DNA of 23,107 nucleotides, taken from contig JAKAMO010000036.1 of assembly GCA_021812825.1 (NCBI GenBank), forward strand, positions 1 through 23,107. Reading direction: 5' to 3'. The DNA comes from a bacterium (lineage in GTDB: Bacteria > Elusimicrobiota > Elusimicrobia > Elusimicrobiales > UBA9959). Positions 16,530 through 23,107 of the stretch are shown here, piece after piece. Made by a program: the position numbers and the translations under genes. The first letter of the stretch is position 1. Each line of letters starts with the position of its first letter. The notes under the pieces were generated by a model. It was given only the letters and a program-made list of their open reading frames with translations, was not told where the DNA came from and did not search any database.

Positions 16530-18983
16530 CTATTCCGGGCAGACCTTGAGCTCTGCCGGCGTGCGCTTCCTCATCTTCAGCGCGCCGGAGAAGCATTTCT
16601 TCACGCAGAGGGAGCAGCCTATGCATTTTGAGGCGTCGAAGCCGGGGACCCTGTCCCCGTCCAGCTCCACCGCCAGGTAACCGCAGCGCTCGCAGTTGCC
16701 GCAGTGGCGGCAGAGCTCCGCGTCCACGGAGGGGATGTTCTTTACCGGCGTGAGGTCCGGGAAGTTGGTGACCGGCGCCGGCAGAGCGCAGCCGGTGAAC
16801 TCCCCTACGGACCCGTAGCCCTTCTCCTCGAGCATATGGCTGAGGCCGCTCTCCAGCTCGCCGATGATGCCGAAGCCGTATTTCATAACTACCGTGCAGA
16901 ACTGCACGGTCCGGGCTCCCAGGGCGAGGAAATGCGCGGCGGCCTTGTAGTCCATCGGACCGCCGTTGCCGGATATCGGTACTCCGAGGTTGACCGCCTT
17001 GGAGATGGTGAGGTTGCTGATAGGCGCCACGCCCTCGCCGCTCATGCCGACTATCATGCCCTCTTCCCAGTTCCCCTTGCCGGAGAGGCGCTTGCGGAAG
17101 GCCAGCGCCGGGAAGGAATTGGCCAGCGTGATGCCGGCCTTCTTGTGCGGGTATTTCGCGTAGACCTGCTTTATCGCGTTGACCACCTGCCAGATGGAGG
17201 TGACCGCGCCGGTCAGCTTGAAGAGCTTGGGGATATCCGGATCGGATACCTGCATGACCCAATCGATGATCTTGGCAGCGAGTTCCGGGTCCTGGGAAAC
17301 TATGTCCCCCTTGGTGCCGTCGCCGCCCTGCGGGCAGGACAGCGAATATTCTATAGCCATCGCTCCGGCCTTCTCGAGCTTGAGCGTGTTGCTCTGCCAG
17401 CCCTTGCGGTCGAACTCGTCGTTGCCGGTGACGGGGCCTCCGGTGGAGGCCGCTGTCAGGCGGTCGGGATATTCCTTCACGAGCCTCGCCACTTCCCTGC
17501 AGACGCGGTCGAGAGGATGGCCGGAGACGTTGTCGGAATTCCCGTAGGTGTCCTGGCTGAAGGTCACCATGTACTCGGAGGGGATATGTATATCCAGCCC
17601 GTCGAAGGCGGTCTTCATGACCACGCCGGGCCAGCCGGCCTCGTAGGCGCGCTTGACCTGGTCGTAGCCGTCGGAATGGGGGGAGGCGGAGATGATGAAC
17701 GGCGACCTCAGCTTCCGGCCGAAGAAGTCGGTGGTCAGGTCCACCGGCTTCAGGTCGCGGCCCGCCAGTATGACATGGCTCTTCTTGTGGTCCTTGAAGA
17801 CGGGGATCTTTTCGCCCTGCATCCAGGCGTGGGCCTGCATGGCGGCGTTCTTGCCGGAGGCCGAACCCTCCACCACGGTGGCGGCCCCGTCCTTGCAGTC
17901 GCCGGCGAGGAACACGCCCTTCTCGTTCTTGTCCTTGAATACCGGGATGTTCTTGATGGCCAGCACGGTGAACTGGATGTCGGCGCGGACCTGCTCCGTG
18001 CCGGGGATGTCCTTCGACTTGCCGTCGAGGCGCACTATCCTTATCCCCTTGCCGCCCTTCAGGATGCCAGTGATGCGGCTGCGGCCGTTGATGTTGATGC
18101 CGGCCTTCAGTATGTCGCGCAGCTCGTGTTCCGGCAGCTGTATGTCGCCTATGTTCTTGCGGGTGAAGATCTCCGCTTTGGCCGCGCCTAGCTCCAGCGC
18201 CTTCATCGCGCAGTCCGCCGCCACCGCGCCTCCGCCTATGACGGCGACGTTCCTGCCCTTTACCTTGTATTTCGAAGTGTTGCGCAGGTACTCGAGGCCT
18301 TCCACTCCGAGCGCCTCGTTATCTATGTTGAGCTTCAGCTGCTCCTCCACGCCGGCGGTCACTATGACCGCGTCGTATTTCTTCAGCAGGGCGGAGGGTT
18401 CCTTGACGGACGTGCCGGTCTTTATCGAAATGTCGCCGAGGGTCTTGATCCATTCTATCTCGGTGCGCAGCACTTCCTTCGGGAAGCGCGCGTCGGGTAT
18501 CAGGTTGGCGGCGCCGCCGGCCCGCTTGTCCTTTTCGAAAACGTCGACCTTGTAGCCCAGCTGCGCCAGCGTGCCGGCCGCTGCGAAGCCGGCCGGGCCG
18601 GCGCCGACTACCGCCACTTTCCTGTCGTTGGGTCTCGCCTTCCGGAACTTGGGCATTACGCCGAGTTCCTTGGCTTTCTGCACCACGGTGGCCTGTACCG
18701 GCGGGATGTTGATAGGGTTGTCGAACAGCTTGCGCGAGCAGGCCTTCACGCAGAACCAGTCCGGGCAGACCGCGCCGCAGACGCCGCCGAAGGTGTTGTG
18801 GCCCATGATCAGCGCCGCGCTGCGCTTGAAGTCGCCCTTCTCCATCCGGCGCGCCGCCATGATGAAATCGGCGGGGGAGCAGTCGGCCGGGCAGGCCTTC
18901 TGGCAGGGCTTGTCCTCGCAGTAGAGGCAGCGCTCCGCCTCGCTCTTGAGCTGCGCGTCGGTGAGGAAGGTGATCTTCTTCAT
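16530..18983 (-). CDS. Single-chain PreT-PreA (dihydropyrimidine dehydrogenase-like) iron-sulfur flavoprotein
   Basis: An 817-residue redox enzyme with the domain order of eukaryotic dihydropyrimidine dehydrogenase. It begins with Fe-S cysteines (Cys19, 22, 27, 31, then 69, 73, 78, 82). A FAD fold follows (VAVVGAGPAG, from about 122), an NAD(P) fold (VAVIGGGAVAADC, near 250), and the FAD closure GVFLAGDCKDGA. A PreA-like FMN barrel comes next (about 415-735), with Cys550 in SLSCPQG. It ends with two ferredoxin clusters (CRHCGNCERC and CIGCSLCVKKC). E. coli YgfK has the halves in the reverse order, so this is not YgfK. Compared from memory with mammalian DPD, the catalytic Cys and one Asn (622) are kept. 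Several other pyrimidine contacts seem changed, including Asn668 to Ser547. Electrons should pass from NAD(P)H via FAD and Fe-S to FMN. ATG 18983 has AGAGG upstream. Confidence 0.85.
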   Translation of the reverse strand: MKKITFLTDAQLKSEAERCLYCEDKPCQKACPADCSPADFIMAARRMEKGDFKRSAALIMGHNTFGGVCGAVCPDWFCVKACSRKLFDNPINIPPVQATVVQKAKELGVMPKFRKARPNDRKVAVVGAGPAGFAAAGTLAQLGYKVDVFEKDKRAGGAANLIPDARFPKEVLRTEIEWIKTLGDISIKTGTSVKEPSALLKKYDAVIVTAGVEEQLKLNIDNEALGVEGLEYLRNTSKYKVKGRNVAVIGGGAVAADCAMKALELGAAKAEIFTRKNIGDIQLPEHELRDILKAGININGRSRITGILKGGKGIRIVRLDGKSKDIPGTEQVRADIQFTVLAIKNIPVFKDKNEKGVFLAGDCKDGAATVVEGSASGKNAAMQAHAWMQGEKIPVFKDHKKSHVILAGRDLKPVDLTTDFFGRKLRSPFIISASPHSDGYDQVKRAYEAGWPGVVMKTAFDGLDIHIPSEYMVTFSQDTYGNSDNVSGHPLDRVCREVARLVKEYPDRLTAASTGGPVTGNDEFDRKGWQSNTLKLEKAGAMAIEYSLSCPQGGDGTKGDIVSQDPELAAKIIDWVMQVSDPDIPKLFKLTGAVTSIWQVVNAIKQVYAKYPHKKAGITLANSFPALAFRKRLSGKGNWEEGMIVGMSGEGVAPISNLTISKAVNLGVPISGNGGPMDYKAAAHFLALGARTVQFCTVVMKYGFGIIGELESGLSHMLEEKGYGSVGEFTGCALPAPVTNFPDLTPVKNIPSVDAELCRHCGNCERCGYLAVELDGDRVPGFDASKCIGCSLCVKKCFSGALKMRKRTPAELKVCPE

Positions 18984-19028
18984 GTTCGTACCTCTGGTCA
19001 CATTATGTGCTGACTAGATTTTATAATT

Positions 19029-21596
19029 TTACGCGCGTTTATGTTTAATTCGCGCCTTCAGGCGGAAATGCTCGCAGTCGTAGAAGAAGCGGCGGAACAC
19101 CAGGAAGCGCCACCCTCCCTTCTTTACTTCCTCGTCGGCCCTGTCGGAAAGTTCGACGACCTCCGAAGTCTCTGGCAGGGCGATGATGTGAGAATGCCAG
19201 CACGGCAGATGAGAGGGCTCGTCCAGCCTCAGGTCCAGCACTCCTCCCTGTCTTCTGTGGCAGAGATCTTCCGTGTTAAGTTGCGCCTCGAAGGAGTCGG
19301 GGGAAAGCTGGCGCAGCGGGGAACTGAAGAAGACCTCGGCTTCGTAACGCCCGTACTCCGCGCTGACGCGGCCGATCTCTGAGCGGAGGATGTTGCCCCG
19401 CGAGTCGCTGAAAGAGGAGAGCGGGATGGACGGAAGGTAGAATTTTCTGGAGTTTAGCGCCGTTTTCCTGGTTTCAGTGAGGAACATCCAGGCGCGGACG
19501 GCGCGCGGCCCGGATTCGGGCTGGAAGATATATACGGTGGAGGAGGGGATGCCGGTGCGCTTTACGGCCGAGGAAGAGTTGGTCAGCAGTATATCCCTTG
19601 CCGCGCGGTAGTTGAATTCCTGGCATTCCGGCGGCAGCGAGGCGAAGGGAGGGGAATATGACGACGAGCCTTCTATCAGCGCGGCCAGTTCCTCCCTGCT
19701 CTTGAAATTTATGTCAGGGGAGAGGTTCCTCGCGATGCCCAGGTGCCGCAGCGCTTCTTTTTTGTCGCCGCGGAGGTCGTAGAGCCTGCTGAGGCGATAA
19801 TACCCGCGCGCGACGATATCGTCTTGGGCGGAGCCGAAGGACTTGCGAAGCTCCACGCAGGCCGTCCTGTATTCGCGGCGCATGATGGCCAGCTCTGCGC
19901 GTAGGTTTATGAGGAATTCGTTGCCTGCGGTTAGGCGCGAGGCTTCCGCCAGGGCTTTTTCTGCCTCGGCGAGGCAGCCTGTCTCGATCAGCCCTTCTAT
20001 CAGCGCGAAGCGGAGCATGACGTTTCCGGGGTGGTGCAGGATCTCCTCCGTAGTCAGCTCCTTCCACGAGTCCCTCCGGCCCAGCCACGCGTCGCGATAG
20101 GCTTTGACGAACCACGCGAACAGCGTGGCGCCCGGGATGGCCCTGGCTATCCTCTCCGCGTAGGCGGCGGCCTTCTCTTCGTCCCCGGCGTACATCCTGG
20201 CGCGGGCGCAGAGCGCCAGGAGGGCCGGGTCGTCGGCCGCTCCTCCCAGATAGTGTTCCATTTTTCTGAGCCAGTCCCGGCTTCCGGAGAAGAACTCGGT
20301 CAAGAGCCCGGCGTAAAGCCTTACGGCCGGGTCCGAGGCGTCGGCAGCGAGCCTGCGCATACGCCCCGGCGCTTTCCTGTGCAGGGAGGTCTCCCCCATG
20401 TGGGAATAGAGTACGGCCAGCATGGCGGTGGCGTCCACTGAATACGGGTCTTTGTTCAGAGCGTCGATGACCAGGCCGTGGGCCTGGTCGATGCCGAAGT
20501 CGGTAAAGTAGGCCAGCGCCGCCTCGCCTGCCAGCCGCGACGCCTCCCGGCGGTTCTCCTCGGGGATGGGGCCAACGCCCTGCGGCTTTTTCACTTCCTC
20601 CGGGGAAGACTTCAGCATGCCGCGGATGCCGTCCACGATCTGGGTCTTTATTCCCTTGGGCCTCGCCGCCAGGCGTATGGCGTCCGCCAGGTCACGGGCG
20701 TCCTTGTAGCGGGCTGAGGGTTTCTTCTCGAGACACTTCATGATGACGGCGCCCAGCGCGGCGGAGAGTTCCGAGTTAAGCTTTGACGGGTGCTGGCAGC
20801 GGTCCTGCGTGACGGCCCGTATAAAGGCGGCCGTATTTTCGCCCTTGAAAGGATGCTCCAGCGTCATAAGCTCGTAGAGCATGGTGCCGAGGCTGTAGAT
20901 ATCGGAAGCCGGCGAGGCCTCCCTGTTGGCGAAGGTTTCCGGCGCCATGTAGCGCAGCGTCCCCAGCATCGGCTGGCCGGTGGTGATGTCGGAAGAGTCG
21001 GAGAACTTGGCCAGCCCGAAGTCGGCGAGCTTGGCCGGCCCTTTGCGGGGGATGAGTATGTTGGACGGTTTTATGTCGCGGTGCAGTATGCCCAGCGAAT
21101 GCGCCTCGAAGAGGGCGTCCGCCACGCCGGCGAGGAGCGCAGCGACCCGGCTCTCGTAGTCAGGGTCGGTCAGCGGGAGGCCGGTGAGCGGCCGCAGGAA
21201 ATACGGCAGTTCCTCGTCCTCCGGGGACAGAGGCTTGAGGTAGCCGTACTTTTTCAGCTCCTCCACGTCCCCTATGGCCGCTATGGAGCGCGCCAGCTCG
21301 AGGAAAGCGAACAGCGGCTTGCCGTCCACGTACTCCATCGCGAGGTACGGCAGGCCCTCGTGCTCGCCGAAGGAATAGACCTTTATTATGCCGGGGTGGT
21401 CGCAGCGGGCGATGGCCGCAGCCTCCCGCAGGAAGCGGCGGCGGCTCTGGGGGGTGGCCTGCCCTGGCAGGACCATCTTCAGCGCGGCGTCGCGCTGCAG
21501 CACCTTGTCGTGGGCGCGGTACACCACGCCCATGCCGCCGCGGCCGAGCTCGCCGGTTATCTTGAGATTCCCAAGTTCGTCCCCTTCCTTTATCAT
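19029..21596 (-). CDS. Ser/Thr protein kinase (Hanks type) with TPR-like region
   Basis: An 855-residue soluble kinase. The catalytic domain is intact: the glycine loop GRGGMG (18-23), Lys40, HRDIKPSN (172-179), DFG (192-194) and the APE helix (218-220). An unusual insert of about 45 residues (roughly 103-148, rich in Asp, Glu and Pro) lies between the hinge and helix E. The domain ends near 312 and is followed by a basic linker. Alanine-rich helical repeats (about 345-660) look like TPRs, for example [20 protein letters not shown] and [20 protein letters not shown]. The last 190 residues form a mixed domain I do not recognise, rich in aromatics. No membrane segment or PASTA repeat is seen. 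ATG 21596 is the only good start but has no clear ribosome binding site. It diverges from the deaminase gene. Confidence 0.9.
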   Translation of the reverse strand: MIKEGDELGNLKITGELGRGGMGVVYRAHDKVLQRDAALKMVLPGQATPQSRRRFLREAAAIARCDHPGIIKVYSFGEHEGLPYLAMEYVDGKPLFAFLELARSIAAIGDVEELKKYGYLKPLSPEDEELPYFLRPLTGLPLTDPDYESRVAALLAGVADALFEAHSLGILHRDIKPSNILIPRKGPAKLADFGLAKFSDSSDITTGQPMLGTLRYMAPETFANREASPASDIYSLGTMLYELMTLEHPFKGENTAAFIRAVTQDRCQHPSKLNSELSAALGAVIMKCLEKKPSARYKDARDLADAIRLAARPKGIKTQIVDGIRGMLKSSPEEVKKPQGVGPIPEENRREASRLAGEAALAYFTDFGIDQAHGLVIDALNKDPYSVDATAMLAVLYSHMGETSLHRKAPGRMRRLAADASDPAVRLYAGLLTEFFSGSRDWLRKMEHYLGGAADDPALLALCARARMYAGDEEKAAAYAERIARAIPGATLFAWFVKAYRDAWLGRRDSWKELTTEEILHHPGNVMLRFALIEGLIETGCLAEAEKALAEASRLTAGNEFLINLRAELAIMRREYRTACVELRKSFGSAQDDIVARGYYRLSRLYDLRGDKKEALRHLGIARNLSPDINFKSREELAALIEGSSSYSPPFASLPPECQEFNYRAARDILLTNSSSAVKRTGIPSSTVYIFQPESGPRAVRAWMFLTETRKTALNSRKFYLPSIPLSSFSDSRGNILRSEIGRVSAEYGRYEAEVFFSSPLRQLSPDSFEAQLNTEDLCHRRQGGVLDLRLDEPSHLPCWHSHIIALPETSEVVELSDRADEEVKKGGWRFLVFRRFFYDCEHFRLKARIKHKRA

Positions 21597-21653
21597 CGCT
21601 TATATTTGATTTTACTATAATAAAAAGGAAGGCTTCTGATTTTAGAGGACAAC
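21597..21653. promoter_or_regulatory. AT-rich divergent promoter region between kinase and deaminase genes
   Basis: This 57-bp gap is much more AT-rich than its surroundings and must hold the start signals of two divergent genes. On the plus strand a perfect TATAAT (21616-21621) could be the -10 box of the deaminase gene, although no good -35 is found 17 bases upstream. AGAGGA lies just before the ATG at 21654. On the minus strand the complement of the same tract offers TATTAT and TATAGT as -10 candidates for the kinase. Confidence 0.5.
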
Positions 21654-23021
21654 ATGAAAACACTGCTGATAAAGAACGCCGAAGTGCTGGCCACGATGGA
21701 CGACTCGCGCCGCGAGATAAGGGGCGGCGACGTCTACATAGAGGGACCGGAAATAAAGAAGGTCGGGAAAGGCCTGAAGGTGAAGGCCGACCAGGTCATA
21801 GACGCGAAAGGCTGCGTAGTGATGCCCGGCATGGTCAACACGCACCACCACCTCTACCAGACGCTGACCCGCAACCTGCCCAAGGTGCAGGACGCCGAGC
21901 TCTTCGACTGGCTGGTGTACCTCTACGACATCTGGAAGCACGTGAACCCGGAGGCCATCTACGCCAGCACGCAGGCCGGGCTCGGCGAGTTGCTGCTGAC
22001 CGGCTGTACTACGAGCTCCGACCACCTCTACCTCTTCCCGAAGAAGGACAGCGGCTTCTTCATCGACACGCAGATCGCCGCCGCGCGCGAGCTCGGCATC
22101 CGTTTCACCGCCACGCGCGGCTCCATGTCGCGCGGCCGCTCCAAGGGCGGCCTGCCGCCGGACTCCGTGGTGCAGAAAGAGGATTTCATCCTGAAGGACT
22201 GCGAGCGGCTGATAAACAAGTTCCACGGCCGTGAGAAATTCGCGATGACGCACGTGGCGATGGCGCCGTGCTCGCCGTTCTCCGTGACCACCGAGCTGCT
22301 GAAGATCACCGCCGAGATGGCGAAGAAATGGGGCGTGCGCATGCACACCCATCTCGCCGAGACGAAGGACGAGGAAGCGTTCTGCAGGAAGCTGTTCAAG
22401 ATGCGCCCGCTCGAGTACATGGAGTCGGTAGGCTGGGTAGAGGAGGGCAACGCCTGGTTCGCCCACTGCGTCTACATCAACGAGGCCGAGGCTAAGAAGA
22501 TGGGGAAGACTCGCACCGGCGTGGCGCACTGCCCTTGTTCCAACCTGCGGCTGGGCTCCGGCATCGCCCCGATCCCGATGTTCCTCAAGCATAACGTCCC
22601 GGTCGGCCTCGGCGTGGACGGCAGCGCTTCCAACGACTCTTCCGACATGCTGGGCGAGGCGCGCCAGTGCATGCTGGTACACCGCCTGGAGAATATAAAA
22701 GCCATGCCGGCCCGCAAGGCGCTGGAGCTGGCCACCCGCGGCGGAGCAGCCGTACTGGGCCGCACCGATATCGGCAGCATAGAGCCCGGCAAGGCGGCGG
22801 ACATCGCCATCTTCGACGTGAGCGGTCTCGACTACATCGGCTCGAAGTCCGACCCGCTGGCCTCGCTGCTTTTCTGCGGCGCCTCGCACCGCACCAAGTT
22901 CACTATTGTCAACGGCAGGGTGGTGGTAAAGAACTGGCGTCTAGCGCTGGTGGACGAGCGCGGCCTCACCGAGCGCGCGGCGAAGGCCGCCGCCTCGCTT
23001 TACCGCAAGGCAAATATCTGA
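21654..23021 (+). CDS. 8-oxoguanine deaminase-like amidohydrolase (COG0402)
   Basis: A 455-residue amidohydrolase closest to 8-oxoguanine deaminase and the AtzB-type hydroxyatrazine hydrolases. The metal motif is VNTHHHLYQTLTRNLP (His64, His66; the triple His plus Gln is characteristic of this group). It is followed by ELFDWLVYLYDIWK, MHTHLAET, FAHCVYIN and GLGVDGSASNDSSD, which holds the metal-binding aspartate. The expected reaction is hydrolytic deamination of an oxidised purine, 8-oxoguanine to urate in characterised members. AGAGGA precedes the ATG. It differs clearly from the SsnA-type enzyme on the other side of the kinase, so they are not recent duplicates. A phosphofructokinase gene follows after 10 nt, which suggests co-transcription rather than a shared pathway. 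Confidence 0.86.
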   Translation: MKTLLIKNAEVLATMDDSRREIRGGDVYIEGPEIKKVGKGLKVKADQVIDAKGCVVMPGMVNTHHHLYQTLTRNLPKVQDAELFDWLVYLYDIWKHVNPEAIYASTQAGLGELLLTGCTTSSDHLYLFPKKDSGFFIDTQIAAARELGIRFTATRGSMSRGRSKGGLPPDSVVQKEDFILKDCERLINKFHGREKFAMTHVAMAPCSPFSVTTELLKITAEMAKKWGVRMHTHLAETKDEEAFCRKLFKMRPLEYMESVGWVEEGNAWFAHCVYINEAEAKKMGKTRTGVAHCPCSNLRLGSGIAPIPMFLKHNVPVGLGVDGSASNDSSDMLGEARQCMLVHRLENIKAMPARKALELATRGGAAVLGRTDIGSIEPGKAADIAIFDVSGLDYIGSKSDPLASLLFCGASHRTKFTIVNGRVVVKNWRLALVDERGLTERAAKAAASLYRKANI

Positions 23022-23031
23022 GGGGGGTAAG

Positions 23032-23107
23032 ATGCCTAACAACGGAAAGCGGATAAAGAAGATAGCCATCAGCACCGGCGGCGGCGACGCGCCGGGCCTT
23101 AACGCGG
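23032..23107 (+). CDS. 6-phosphofructokinase (3' end cut by window)
   Basis: Only the first 25 codons are visible. After a short basic leader they read KIAISTGGGDAPGLNA, the glycine-rich N-terminal loop of the phosphofructokinase family that binds ATP or pyrophosphate. AGGGGGG precedes the ATG, which lies 10 nt after the deaminase stop. The residues that tell ATP-dependent from pyrophosphate-dependent enzymes lie beyond the window. Confidence 0.75.
   Translation, partial: MPNNGKRIKKIAISTGGGDAPGLNA

Noticed and set aside
15135..18191. Two long plus-strand frames (about 498 and 495 codons) opposite the SsnA and reductase genes
   Set aside because: They are antisense shadows: low-complexity Ala/Gly/Val/His products, no recognisable domain, and no ribosome binding sites, while the minus-strand genes carry full catalytic motifs.
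16530..18983. Calling the reductase YgfK because it neighbours ssnA
   Set aside because: YgfK has the barrel half first and the GltD-like half second and is longer (over 1000 residues). Here the order is GltD-like, then PreA-like.
21654..23021. The idea that one of the two COG0402 amidohydrolases is HutF, completing histidine degradation
   Set aside because: The triple-His motif and GVDGSASNDSS fit 8-oxoguanine deaminase/AtzB, and the other protein fits SsnA; neither shows the LHSHAFQRA-type start of HutF.

Overview
The window looks like a compact bacterial chromosome segment of high GC content. It is almost wholly coding, with many 1-4 nt gene overlaps, and I see no tRNA, rRNA, CRISPR array or insertion sequence. 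The lineage cannot be fixed from this sequence. Despite the high GC, isoleucine is very often written ATA: 16 of 26 Ile codons in hutH by hand count. Together with the two-domain signalling proteins and the secreted C11 protease, this hints at a little-cultured Gram-negative-type phylum, but that is a guess.

Region 1 (1-10126, plus strand) is one long run of nine tightly packed genes. In order they are: a CHASE2-membrane-class III nucleotidyl cyclase cut by the window edge, a DUF3307 membrane protein, a DnaQ-type exonuclease, hutH, hutU, a YajQ-family protein, hutI, a HAD phosphatase and a SIS-domain sugar-phosphate isomerase. HutH, HutU and HutI together take histidine to urocanate, imidazolonepropionate and N-formimino-glutamate. 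No enzyme for the last step (HutG, HutF or FtcD) is in view. A hairpin at 10149-10173 ends the run.

Region 2 (10192-13440, minus strand) is a self-contained ABC transporter operon: a YtrA-type GntR repressor, an ATPase and a permease. The operon has a near-consensus promoter and a candidate operator. The permease carries a large C-terminal domain with repeats resembling a beta-propeller. It converges on region 1 and shares the same terminator.

Region 3 (13559-21596, minus strand) holds a Ser/Thr kinase with TPR-like repeats, a single-chain PreT-PreA (dihydropyrimidine dehydrogenase-like) flavoprotein, an SsnA-type amidohydrolase, a terminator-like perfect 18-bp hairpin, and a secreted C11 (clostripain) protease. 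Region 4 (21654-23107, plus strand) diverges from the kinase. It carries an 8-oxoguanine-deaminase-like amidohydrolase and the first codons of a phosphofructokinase.

The unifying theme is nitrogen salvage from heterocycles: histidine in region 1, and probably purine- or pyrimidine-type rings in regions 3 and 4. The most interesting item is the reductase-SsnA pair. The reductase has the DPD domain plan, but several pyrimidine-contacting residues appear to be replaced, so its substrate may be a different ring.
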